Positions 47,213 to 55,658 of a DNA stretch of 64,000 nucleotides are shown piece by piece. Position numbers and translations under genes: made by a program. This DNA is from Acerihabitans arboris. Its GTDB lineage: Bacteria; Pseudomonadota; Gammaproteobacteria; Enterobacterales; Enterobacteriaceae. The notes under the pieces were generated by a model. The model did no database searches. It saw only the letters and a program-made list of their open reading frames with translations, and was not told the origin of the DNA. Where the stretch lies: the NCBI RefSeq assembly GCF_010131535.1, contig NZ_WUBS01000005.1:124001-188000 (forward strand). Reading direction: 5' to 3'. Numbering within the stretch: position 1 is the stretch's first letter; each line of letters begins with the position of its first letter.

Positions 47213-47500
47213 TCAGTTTACCTGCCAGTCCGGCGGCGTATGGGAAAGGACGTACAGCGCGATATCTTTCAGGTTGGCCCAGGCTTCACGCCAGGAGACC
47301 ATTTCAACCGACAGCGTAATGCCCAGCAGGCCGGTGACAAACCAGCAGGCCATGCTGATGCCGACGCCGCTAAAGATAAACGCCAGCGCATTATGGCTGC
47401 TTTTGCGGCAAAAGACATTTAGCGTGCTGGCGAAAAACATCATTAGCGCGCTGAGCAATTCCCAGCGCATCATAACGAAGCCTGCGGTAAGAGTACCCAT
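47213..47500 (-). CDS. Small predicted inner-membrane protein, unknown
   Basis: 95 residues from the ATG complementary to 47498-47500 (GGGAG nine bases upstream); starts at residues 10-11 (MM) are alternatives. Two hydrophobic helices ('WELLSALMMFFASTLNVFC' and 'ALAFIFSGVGISMACWFVTG') and a C-terminal amphipathic region ('SWREAWANLKDIALYVL'). Family not recognised. It is isolated between the NTF2 gene and the efflux operon. Confidence 0.6.
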   Translation of the reverse strand: MGTLTAGFVMMRWELLSALMMFFASTLNVFCRKSSHNALAFIFSGVGISMACWFVTGLLGITLSVEMVSWREAWANLKDIALYVLSHTPPDWQVN

Positions 47501-47609
47501 GGCGACCCACTCCCATTTGTAAGATGGTGTAATTTTCTCGCGTTTTGTTGCATTGCGCTACAAAAATATGTGATGCAACCCACATTTTTCGCGCGATTTG
47601 TGCTTGCGT

Positions 47610-49220
47610 CTAAGATTTTGGCGATTTATTGGTCAATTGCACCGGCGTATTGCCCGACTCGGCCGGACCGAAAACCGGGTAGTCGGGCAGCGTAATATTC
47701 TGGTAAGGCTCCCAGCCGCCGCCCAGCGCTTTATATAACGATACCAGGTCGGTGCCGGTTTGCACCCGCGCACCGGCCGCCTGCTGCCGTGCCTGGGCCA
47801 GTTGCCGCTGGGCGTCCAGTACGTTGATAAAGGAACTGATGCCCTGGCGATAGCTTTCGCTGGCCAGATCGAAGGCATTCTGCAACGAGGCGGCGGTTTG
47901 ATCCAGGCCGTCAACCCGCTGCCGATCGGTGCGGTAGCTGACCAGGGCATTTTCCACATCCTGCAAGGCGGTCAACACCGTCTGGCGGTAGGCGAGCGCC
48001 TGGTTGGCCTGCTGAACGCGCGACAGCTTCACGCTCGCCACCAGCCGCCCGCCCTGGAATATCGGCAGGGAGATCTGGGGACCAAAGCTATAAAAATGAC
48101 TGCTCCAGCGCGTCAGATAGTCCGCGTCGGTATTGCGCATGCCGAACTGGCCGGTCAGCGAGACATCGGGAAACAACTGCGCCACCGAGACGCCGATATT
48201 GGCGGTGGCGGCGTGCAGGTTGGCTTCGGCCTGGCGTATATCCGGGCGCCGGCGCGCCAGCGTCGAGGGTATGCCCACCGGCACCGCCGCCGGCATGGCC
48301 GGCAGCGGTCTGGCCTGGGCCAGTTCGCCATCCAGGGCGCCGGGAGGCTGGCCCAGCAGCACCGCCAGCCCGTTCATGGCCTGGCGCTGCTGCGCCTCGT
48401 ACTGCGGCAGCTGCGCCCGCAGCGAGCCAAGCTGGGCGTTGGCGTTTTCCACGTCATACTGCGGGGCCAGCCCGTTCCGCTGTCGGCTGCGCGTCAGTTC
48501 CATCGATTGTTGCGCCACCGCAATCTGCGTCTCGAGAGCGGCGGCCACGCTTTGCGCGCCGCGCAATTGCAGATAGGTGCGCGCCACCTCCGCCTCCAGC
48601 GAGACCAGCGCGTCGTTGCGTCCTTCCACCGCGGCCTGGGTTTGCGCGTTCGCCGCCTCGACCGAGCGCCGTACCCGACCCCAAAGATCGATTTCCCAAC
48701 TGGCGTCGAAGCTGCCCTGGTAAAGATTTACCGGCTTGAACAGGCTATCCAGTCCTGAGGCGATCTCCGGGTTGGTATCCTCGCCGCCGCCGCCGACCGC
48801 GGACGAGTCCAGCTCGCCCTTCAGGCCCAACTGCTGCCGGGTGGCCTTAACGCTGGCATTGACCGAAGGCAGTCCGGCCGCGCCCGCCTGCACGGTTTGC
48901 TCGCGCGCGCCGGCGATACGCAACACCGCCTGTTGCAACGTAAGATTACCGGCTATCGCCCGCTCGATCAGGCCGTCGAGCTGCGGATCGTTAAAACTGC
49001 GCCACCAGGCCGGGTTCGGTTGCGACGCCAGCGCAACCGACGACGCGCCGGGACCGGGCTTGCCGCCGGCCTGCGCAAACGCGGCCGGTGTGGCGGGACG
49101 GGGCGGCTGGTAATCCGGTCCCACCGCGCAGGCGGCCAGGGCGAGCGGCAAGACGCCGAGGCTGAAACGCCATACCAGTAAGCGATGCCGCCGCCGGGCG
49201 GCCAGTAAACAAGCCGGCAT
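47610..49220 (-). CDS. Outer-membrane efflux lipoprotein (NodT/TolC-like OMF)
   Basis: 536 residues. Lipoprotein signal with lipobox L-A-A-C ('GVLPLALAACAVGPDYQ'). RND/OMF lipoprotein features: 'PAWWRSFNDPQLDGLIERAI', long coiled helices with two repeats, 'GIPSTLARRRPDIRQAEANL' and 'VSLPIF'-like 'ISLPIFQGGRL'. It forms the trimeric outer-membrane channel. Last gene of the three-gene operon, its start separated from the MFS stop by one base. Confidence 0.92.
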   Translation of the reverse strand: MPACLLAARRRHRLLVWRFSLGVLPLALAACAVGPDYQPPRPATPAAFAQAGGKPGPGASSVALASQPNPAWWRSFNDPQLDGLIERAIAGNLTLQQAVLRIAGAREQTVQAGAAGLPSVNASVKATRQQLGLKGELDSSAVGGGGEDTNPEIASGLDSLFKPVNLYQGSFDASWEIDLWGRVRRSVEAANAQTQAAVEGRNDALVSLEAEVARTYLQLRGAQSVAAALETQIAVAQQSMELTRSRQRNGLAPQYDVENANAQLGSLRAQLPQYEAQQRQAMNGLAVLLGQPPGALDGELAQARPLPAMPAAVPVGIPSTLARRRPDIRQAEANLHAATANIGVSVAQLFPDVSLTGQFGMRNTDADYLTRWSSHFYSFGPQISLPIFQGGRLVASVKLSRVQQANQALAYRQTVLTALQDVENALVSYRTDRQRVDGLDQTAASLQNAFDLASESYRQGISSFINVLDAQRQLAQARQQAAGARVQTGTDLVSLYKALGGGWEPYQNITLPDYPVFGPAESGNTPVQLTNKSPKS

Positions 49221-49221
49221 A

Positions 49222-50790
49222 TCAATGTGCTCCCGCGTTGCCTTCGCTTTTGACCGGCGACAGCAACAGACATAAAGGTATAAGGATAAAGGCCACCACC
49301 GCGCACAGGGAAAAAACGTCGATATACGCCAGGATCCGTGATTGCGAAATCATCTGTTGATACATCTGGCCGGTGGCCAGCTGCATCGGATCGCCGATCT
49401 GGTGGGAAAAATCGCGAATAGCCGCCGCGGTGCGGTTCAGCGTCTGTTGAAACTGCTCGTTAAGCGGCGACATGTTATGCACCATGGCGGCGCTGTGGAC
49501 CTGGGATCGTTCGGTGATCGCCGCGGTGGACAGCGAAATACCCACCGACCCCGCCACGTTGCGGAACATGGTAAACAGCGCCGAGGCGTCGGCGTTCAGC
49601 CGCGGCGCCAGCGTGACGTAGGCAACGGTGGTCAAGGGGACAAACAGGAAACCCAGCCCGATGGACTGCGCGCTGCGCATCATCACCAGGGTATTAAAAT
49701 CCACGTTGGGCACCAGATGGCGCGAATAGATAAACGACAGCGCCAGCAGCAGGAAACCAAAGGCCACCAGCCAGCGGGTCTGCACGATCGGCATCAGCTT
49801 TAACACCAGCGGGATCGACAGCACAATCAGGATGGCGCCCGGCGACAATACCAGCCCGGACAGGGTGGCGGTATAACCTAATTCCTGCTGCGCCAACTGC
49901 GGCATCACCACTGAACTGCCGTAGAGGATCATCGCCATGCCGGCCATCAGCAGGCTGGCAACCGCAAAATTACCATCCTTCAGGCAGCGTAAATCCACCA
50001 CCGGTTTTTTGGCATACAGCAGCCAATATACCGCGCCTACGATGCCGACCACCGTGAGCACCGCGAACAGCCGGATAAAACCGGAGGTGAACCAGTCGTC
50101 GTCCTCGCCGCGATCCAGCATCACCTGCAGGCAGCCCAGTCCCAGCGCTATCAGGCCGATGCCGGTAAAGTCGATGCTGAGTTTTTTACCCTTGACCTTG
50201 CGCTCCCACGGCGGATCCTCCAATAACTGGTAAATGGCCAGCAGGGTCAGCACGCCGATGGGAATATTGATCAGGAATACCCAGCGCCAGCTGTAGTTAT
50301 CGGTAATCCAGCCGCCGAGCGTCGGGCCGATCACCGGCGCCACGATAATGGCGATGGAGGACAGGCCGAACGCCTTGCCGCGATCCTCCGGCTTGAAATA
50401 GTCCAGCAGCACCGATTGCTGGACCGGCTGCAGTCCGCCGCCGAAAAATCCCTGCAGCACCCGGAACAGGATCATCTGCCACAGTTCAGTGGCTATGCCG
50501 CACAGGAACGAGCACAGGGTAAACATCAGGATGCACAGCAGGAAATATTGCTTGCGGCCGAACGCCCGGCTGAGGAAGGCCGAAATGGGCAATACGATGC
50601 CGTTCGCCACCAGATAGGAGGTCAATACCCAGGTGGATTCATCATAACTGGACGACAGCGTGCCGGCGACATGCGGCAGGGCTACGTTGACAATGGTGGT
50701 ATCGAGGATTTCCATAAATACCGCCAGCGTCACCACCACCGCCACCAGCCAGGGATTGCCGGCCGGCCGCCAGTCGCGCCCGCCGCTCAT
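49222..50790 (-). CDS. EmrB-like MFS drug:proton antiporter (DHA2, 14 TM)
   Basis: 522 residues. 'FMEILDTTIVNVALPHVAG' (motif D1), 'LSRAFGRKQYFLLC' (motif A), 'FRVLQGFFGGGLQPVQQSVL' and 'IVAPVIGPTLGGWIT' (motif C of export MFS) define the DHA2/EmrB group. It exports hydrophobic compounds through the partner adaptor and channel encoded beside it. The ATG overlaps the adaptor's stop by four bases. Confidence 0.93.
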   Translation of the reverse strand: MSGGRDWRPAGNPWLVAVVVTLAVFMEILDTTIVNVALPHVAGTLSSSYDESTWVLTSYLVANGIVLPISAFLSRAFGRKQYFLLCILMFTLCSFLCGIATELWQMILFRVLQGFFGGGLQPVQQSVLLDYFKPEDRGKAFGLSSIAIIVAPVIGPTLGGWITDNYSWRWVFLINIPIGVLTLLAIYQLLEDPPWERKVKGKKLSIDFTGIGLIALGLGCLQVMLDRGEDDDWFTSGFIRLFAVLTVVGIVGAVYWLLYAKKPVVDLRCLKDGNFAVASLLMAGMAMILYGSSVVMPQLAQQELGYTATLSGLVLSPGAILIVLSIPLVLKLMPIVQTRWLVAFGFLLLALSFIYSRHLVPNVDFNTLVMMRSAQSIGLGFLFVPLTTVAYVTLAPRLNADASALFTMFRNVAGSVGISLSTAAITERSQVHSAAMVHNMSPLNEQFQQTLNRTAAAIRDFSHQIGDPMQLATGQMYQQMISQSRILAYIDVFSLCAVVAFILIPLCLLLSPVKSEGNAGAH

Positions 50791-52061
50791 TCCAGCAGTA
50801 CCTTCGGCGCCACCGAGAGTCCCAGGGGCAGGGGAGTATTGGCGTCAAGACCGCTGTCGATAACAATCTTCACCGGCACGCGTTGTACAATCTTGACGAA
50901 GTTGCCGGTGGCGTTTTCCGCCGGAAACGCCGAGAAACGGGAACCGGTGCCTTGCTGCACGCTGTCCACATGGCCGCTCAGCTTCATATCGGGGAACGCA
51001 TCGACGGTAATCTCCACCTTGTTGCCGGGGCGCATGCGTTCCAGTTGCGATTCCTTAAAGTTGGCCATTACCCAGATATCGGGCGAGACCAGCGAAAACA
51101 GCGCGCTGCCCGCCTGCACCAGCATGCCGGGCTGGACGTTGCGCCGGGTGACATAGCCGTCGAACGGCGCCCGCACCTCGGTATAGGAAAGATTAAGATC
51201 GGCGGTCTCCAATTGGGTTTTTGCCTGCCCGACCTGTTGCCGCCGGGCTTCAACCTGGGACTCGGCCTGGTTGATTTGCAAGCTGACCTGCGCGGCCACC
51301 TCCACCTGGGCGCGGGCGCTGGCGGCATCCGCGCGGGCGGCGCGCACCTGGGCGCTGGCGCTGTCGATATTTTGCTGTGAGGTGGCGCGGGGATCCACGC
51401 CGCGCTGGCGGCGGAATTCCGCCTCGGCGTTTTGCAGGTTGGCGTCGGCCCTGGCCTGCTGGGCCTGGGCCTGGGCCAGTTGGGCCGGATACTGCACTTT
51501 GGCCAGCGCCAGCTGCGCCACGGCCTGGTGAAGCTGGGCCTCGGCCAGCCCTAACTGGGCCAGAGCCCGATCGTGCTGGGCTTTATAATCCCGCGCGTCG
51601 ATCTGCAGCAACAGATCTCCTTTATGTACCCGCTGGTTATCCTTGACCGCCAGGTTCACCACATAACCGGCGACTTTCGGCGCCACGGTGACCGCATCGC
51701 TGTCGGTAAAGGCGTCATCGGTGGTTTCCTGGTTGCGGGTGGTCAGCCAATAAAACAGCCCGACCGCAAGCAGGACCAATGCCACGATCCCAAGGATAAT
51801 CAGCGGCTTTTTGCCGGGGCGTTTGCGCGGGGGATTTTCCTCGCCGCCGCCGTCGCCGTTGTCTGCGTCGTCGTTATCCGGCGCCCGGCCGCCATCCCGG
51901 CGGTGATTATCCTCAACCCGCTTCCCTGGGGGCGGCGGGGCGCCGCCGTTGCCCGCCTGCCGCCGGTTTGCCTGGCGGGAGTCTGATTCCTGGTCATCGC
52001 CGCGGCCGGTCGCGCGCTTAGGCAACGCGTCATCTGATTCGCTATTGTTATTGCTGTCCAT
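50787..52061 (-). CDS. EmrA-like membrane-fusion (adaptor) protein
   Basis: 424 residues from the ATG complementary to 52059-52061 (GAGG close upstream); an upstream TTG (52130) lies at the predicted transcription start and is rejected. A long disordered, highly charged N-terminal tail (about 1-80, Asp/Asn/Gly/Arg-rich) is unusual for EmrA. It is followed by one membrane helix ('PLIILGIVALVLLAVGLFYW'), a biotinyl-lipoyl half-motif ('TVAPKVAGYVVNLAVKDNQ'), a long Ala/Gln coiled-coil hairpin (about 175-290), and 'YTEVRAPFDGYVTRRNVQPG'. First gene of the tripartite efflux operon. Confidence 0.9.
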   Translation of the reverse strand: MDSNNNSESDDALPKRATGRGDDQESDSRQANRRQAGNGGAPPPPGKRVEDNHRRDGGRAPDNDDADNGDGGGEENPPRKRPGKKPLIILGIVALVLLAVGLFYWLTTRNQETTDDAFTDSDAVTVAPKVAGYVVNLAVKDNQRVHKGDLLLQIDARDYKAQHDRALAQLGLAEAQLHQAVAQLALAKVQYPAQLAQAQAQQARADANLQNAEAEFRRQRGVDPRATSQQNIDSASAQVRAARADAASARAQVEVAAQVSLQINQAESQVEARRQQVGQAKTQLETADLNLSYTEVRAPFDGYVTRRNVQPGMLVQAGSALFSLVSPDIWVMANFKESQLERMRPGNKVEITVDAFPDMKLSGHVDSVQQGTGSRFSAFPAENATGNFVKIVQRVPVKIVIDSGLDANTPLPLGLSVAPKVLLE

Positions 52062-52133
52062 AGGCCTCATCAAGATATCGGCAGCGAAACGCTGCGCCGG
52101 TGAGAAACGGGGGATGGTTTTGTTGTTCAAGCG

Positions 52134-52139
52134 ATTATA
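52134..52139 (-). promoter_or_regulatory. -10 element of the efflux operon
   Basis: Perfect TATAAT on the minus strand, about 72 bases before the adaptor start. No good -35 is visible 17 bases further upstream, so an activator may be needed. Confidence 0.4.
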
Positions 52140-52162
52140 GCAAAGGGAAAAAAAGACGAGGC

Positions 52163-52203
52163 GGAACGCGCCAAACCGGCGCGGCGCGTTCCGTTGGTTT
52201 TTT
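52163..52203. terminator. Hairpin with T-runs on both sides
   Basis: Perfect 10-bp stem GGAACGCGCC / GGCGCGTTCC, loop of 10, then GTTGG and six T on the plus strand; on the minus strand seven T follow after about 10 bases. No + strand gene ends here, so its job may be to insulate the efflux promoter from antisense transcription. Confidence 0.5.
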
Positions 52204-52773
52204 ATAGCCGCTAAAACAAAGCGTTGCCGTGCCTGGGATGCCGCCGGCCGCCACCGTGCGGGTAAAGGGTAAAAAAAGAGTTAAAATTTATGTCAGCGGC
52301 TTATGCCATGCCGCCCGGGAGGGTGGGTAGCGTCGAAAGCGGCGGTTGATTACAGATAAAACGTTGGGAGGAGGGCAGAGGGTGAAGACAGGTTTAGGAT
52401 TCTACTTATCGGTTTAATAATGACAGCAAAAAAATATCAATTACACGACGTTTAGAGTCAATGATACTCTGCCAGTCTGGTTTGTATCATAAATTAATTG
52501 CATTTAAGGTAATATTAGCACATATTAATTGGGATTATCATGAAAGATAATGCTGGAAAAATACAAAAAAATATACCCGATTATCACGATTGTGTAATTC
52601 ACGTTCGGTTTATTTTCTATAGCACAAAATAACTTCTTAATGAATTTTTATTTCATTTATGCAAAAGATTTTCAAAAAAACACTCTATTTTACGCGCGGC
52701 GTCGGCTGCATTTATTTATCTGCCGGACTTTATTGTTATAGAGATAACGCCGCCTGCGGGATACCCTTTTATC
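52204..52773. other. AT-rich intergenic region between efflux operon and AraC gene
   Basis: About 570 bases with no gene. From about 52390 it is strongly AT-rich ('AAAAAAATATA', 'TTTCATTTATGC' type stretches), suggesting promoters or acquired DNA. No repeat or RNA element was recognised. Confidence 0.5.
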
Positions 52774-53931
52774 ATGACCAAAACTGCCATGCTCGCTGTT
52801 GCCGCCGTTGCTCCCGTTGGTGATGATAACCGCGCCGGCGCGCCAACGGCACTGCCCGGCCGCGGGCAGGTGCGAAGAATTATTATCCTCACCTATCCCG
52901 GCTGCTTTCTTGGCGAAATAATTAAGCTGCTGGAGATGCTGGCGGCGCTTAATGACTTCGCCGTGCAGCATGGCGGGCAGAAAGTACAATTCGTGACGCA
53001 AATCTATTCATCGGTGGGCGGGCGGATATCCTCGCCGGCCAGCCGGATGATCCACGCGGAAACCCTTACCATGCGCGGACCGGTGCCGGTCGAGACCGAT
53101 TTGCTGATCGTTGCCCATGGCACCCGGGCCGCCGCCGCCGCGCCCAACCCCTTATTGTCCCGCTGGCTGCAGGCGGTATGCCCCGGCGCCAAACAGATTG
53201 TCGCGCTGGGTTCCGGCGCGTTGCGCATGGCGGCGGCCGGGCTATTGAATCACCGCCAGGCGACGACCCATTCCGCGCTGGCGCCGTATCTCGCCGAACA
53301 CTATCCGCTGGTCAGCGTCAACGTGCCGGCGGCGCTGCAAATCGACGGCAATATTCTGACCACCAGCGAACATATTGATTTGCGTGAGCTGGCGCTGCTG
53401 CTGTTAAAAGAACCGTTACCGCCGAACCGGCCCGCACAAGGGGGCGAACAGGCTTTACAACTCGACACTACGCCGGTTATGGCCAGGGTTTTTACCCGCC
53501 ATGACACTATCTCGCACCGGGTGACGCTCTGGTGGCTGGCGCATATTGATGAAGATTTGAGCATGGACCGTTCGGCGCGGTTTTTAGCCATGAGCGAGCG
53601 CAGCCTTCGTCGCCATTTCACACTGGAGGTGGGCTATTCGCCGTATCTTTTTTTGCTGTTGCTGCGGTTGGAATTAGCGCGCCAGGCATTGATTGACACC
53701 GATTTACCCATTGACAAGATCGCCCGGCGCGGCGGGTTGCACGACGGCCAGCAGTTGGCGCGCATGTTTCGCAAATTTTTCAAAATCACTCCTCATCAAT
53801 ATCGCACGCAACCGCGCGAGGCAAGGCCGTCGCTTGACCATCCCTTATATGCCGCCCTGTTTAACGGCCGCGCCATCCCGCCCTGGCTGCAGGAATTACA
53901 GTGCGACGCCGCTTCCCATTCCGGCCGTTGA
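52774..53931 (+). CDS. AraC family regulator with a degenerate DJ-1/PfpI domain
   Basis: 385 residues; start ATG 52774 has a poor ribosome binding site, and an alternative ATG lies five codons on. N-terminal GlxA-type domain: 'RIIILTYPGCFLGEIIKLLE', but the usual nucleophile Cys in S-V-C-T-G is replaced ('VALGSGALRMAAAGLLNH'), so it can only be a ligand-binding module. C-terminal AraC HTH: 'LSMDRSARFLAMSERSLRRH' and 'PIDKIARRGGLHDGQQLARM'. The second helix-turn-helix departs from consensus. Lies between the efflux operon (divergent) and the fimbrial operon (same strand); it may regulate either. Confidence 0.82.
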   Translation: MTKTAMLAVAAVAPVGDDNRAGAPTALPGRGQVRRIIILTYPGCFLGEIIKLLEMLAALNDFAVQHGGQKVQFVTQIYSSVGGRISSPASRMIHAETLTMRGPVPVETDLLIVAHGTRAAAAAPNPLLSRWLQAVCPGAKQIVALGSGALRMAAAGLLNHRQATTHSALAPYLAEHYPLVSVNVPAALQIDGNILTTSEHIDLRELALLLLKEPLPPNRPAQGGEQALQLDTTPVMARVFTRHDTISHRVTLWWLAHIDEDLSMDRSARFLAMSERSLRRHFTLEVGYSPYLFLLLLRLELARQALIDTDLPIDKIARRGGLHDGQQLARMFRKFFKITPHQYRTQPREARPSLDHPLYAALFNGRAIPPWLQELQCDAASHSGR

Positions 53932-54406
53932 ACATGGCCCGGATACGCATTATTTTAATGAACAAATCATGGGTGAATTCAACGTTTTCCATTATAAATC
54001 ATATTGATAAGGTGGTTTTTATGCCAATGGCAAGTTAATTTAATCAATGGGCTGGGAACCATGGCAGGATTTAATGGGGGAATAAAGAGAATATATTTAT
54101 ACTTATATGGTAATTATACTTTAAATAAATTAACCTTGATTAAAATATATGCTACTGCTGAGATATATTCAAATGTCGACCAAAAGGCATCCTTATCCCA
54201 AGATTAACCCTGCAAAGTCGGTAATCATCCTTCAGCGCGTGAGCCGGATATTATGGCTTTGGCCGTTAATGCAGGTATTCCGTCCGGATTTGCGACGGTA
54301 TACATTACCTTGTCTCACCTTTTTCGGTTAAAATAACCGCGAGAAATGGCCGGTTTAATAAGCCAAATCCATTCAAATCGCAAATCGCATCTTTCAAGGA
54401 AATACT
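53932..54406 (+). other. Leader of the fimbrial operon
   Basis: 475 bases without a gene; a 67-codon open frame starting 54004 has no family features and is not called. Includes AT-rich stretches (54010-54180) and a perfect inverted repeat CGGTTA-aaa-TAACCG at 54325-54339, 68 bases before the pilin ATG, possibly an operator. AAGGAA precedes the pilin start. Confidence 0.5.
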
Positions 54407-54916
54407 ATGTCCAGCAAACGTCTTTTTAAAGTCGGTGCTTTGTCACTTTTATGCCTCGGCGCCACCGTTATTTCCCCCGCTTTCGCGGCCGGTACCGCCT
54501 CGACTAATATTGCGGTTACCGCCGCGGTAGAATCAGCCTGCACTATTTCCACCACCGCATTGGCGTTCCCGGCCTATACCGGTACCGCCGTAGTGGATAC
54601 CACCGCGACCCTGTCGCTGACCTGTACTAACGACGCGCCTTACGTGGTAGCGCTGGGCGCGGGCACCGGCACCGGCGCCACCACCGCGTTGCGCGTCATG
54701 ACCGGTTCCGTGGCCGGCTCGGTACTGAACTACGGTTTATACTCGGATGCAGCCCATACCACTACCTGGGGTAACACTTCAGGCACCGATACCGTCGCGG
54801 GCACCGGCAACGGCGATGAGCAGAATATCACCGTGTATGGTGAAATCGCCGCCAACCAGCTCTCCTCGGTGGTCGGTGACTATACCGATACCGTAGCCGT
54901 GACCGTTACCTACTAA
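54407..54916 (+). CDS. Csu-type major pilin (spore coat U domain)
   Basis: 169 residues. Signal peptide 1-27 ('LSLLCLGATVISPAFA'). Mature part 'STNIAVTAAVESACTISTTA' with the first cysteine, 'TATLSLTCTNDAPYVVALG' with the second, and C-terminal 'YTDTVAVTVTY', the SCPU (spore coat U) beta-sandwich whose missing strand is supplied by donor-strand exchange. Ala/Thr/Gly-rich, as CsuA/B. First gene of pilin-chaperone-usher-tip; 16 bases precede the chaperone. Confidence 0.9.
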   Translation: MSSKRLFKVGALSLLCLGATVISPAFAAGTASTNIAVTAAVESACTISTTALAFPAYTGTAVVDTTATLSLTCTNDAPYVVALGAGTGTGATTALRVMTGSVAGSVLNYGLYSDAAHTTTWGNTSGTDTVAGTGNGDEQNITVYGEIAANQLSSVVGDYTDTVAVTVTY

Positions 54917-54932
54917 TATAAGATCAGCCCCT

Positions 54933-55658
54933 ATGCCCCGTTACGTTAATTTTATCCGGGCGCTTATGCTGGCGGGCCTGTGGGTCATCGTACCCCAGGT
55001 CTTTGCGCAGGCATTGGCTATCGTCCCCATCCGTCAGGATCTGTCCTCCGTTCACCGCTCCGCCAGCTTTACCCTGACCAATAACGCCGACACCCCGAGC
55101 GTAATACAGATCCGTGGCTACAGCTGGATTCAACAAGGCAATAACGACACCTTCGTCAGCACCAATAAGCTGTCGGTCAGCCCGCCATTCGCCACCATCC
55201 CCGCCGGCAAATCCCAGACCGTGCGGGTGTTGCTGCGTGAACCGGCGGCCAAGGGCGAAGAGGCCTATCGCATTATTTTTGACCAGATTCCGGAGCGCGG
55301 CGTTGCCAAAGTGCAGTTGGCGATACGCTTTACCGTGCCGGTTTTTTCGCTCAGTACCCAGCCGGCCAGTCCGGACGTACAGTGGCGCATCGAGCGCCAG
55401 GGTGAAGGCATGATGCTGGTGGCGGTAAACCAGGGCCTGAAGCACAGCATGTTATCCAACCTGAGCGCCACCACCGTGAGCGGCGAGCGTTTAAAACTCA
55501 CCGGCCCCGGCATGCCTTATATCCTGGCGGGCAATCAACAACATTGGCTTATCAGCGATCCCAGGCACCTGTTGACCACGGGATCCAGGATCCATGTGCA
55601 AAACGCCAACACGCAGAATAAATCGGATCAATGGGTCAATGTCGGCCCTGGTCATTGA
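54933..55658 (+). CDS. Periplasmic fimbrial chaperone, CsuC-like
   Basis: 241 residues. Signal peptide about 1-26 ('LMLAGLWVIVPQVFAQA'). PapD-like fold with 'LAIVPIRQDLSSVHRSASFT', 'SVSPPFATIPAGKSQTVRVL' and 'EEAYRIIFDQIPE', the conserved Arg/Lys sites that hold the pilin C-terminus. Archaic Csu-type chaperones have this length. Its 3' end overlaps the usher start. Confidence 0.9.
   Translation: MPRYVNFIRALMLAGLWVIVPQVFAQALAIVPIRQDLSSVHRSASFTLTNNADTPSVIQIRGYSWIQQGNNDTFVSTNKLSVSPPFATIPAGKSQTVRVLLREPAAKGEEAYRIIFDQIPERGVAKVQLAIRFTVPVFSLSTQPASPDVQWRIERQGEGMMLVAVNQGLKHSMLSNLSATTVSGERLKLTGPGMPYILAGNQQHWLISDPRHLLTTGSRIHVQNANTQNKSDQWVNVGPGH

Noticed and set aside
54004..54207. A 67-codon frame in the fimbrial leader
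   Set aside because: No ribosome binding site, AT-rich random-looking composition, no family features.
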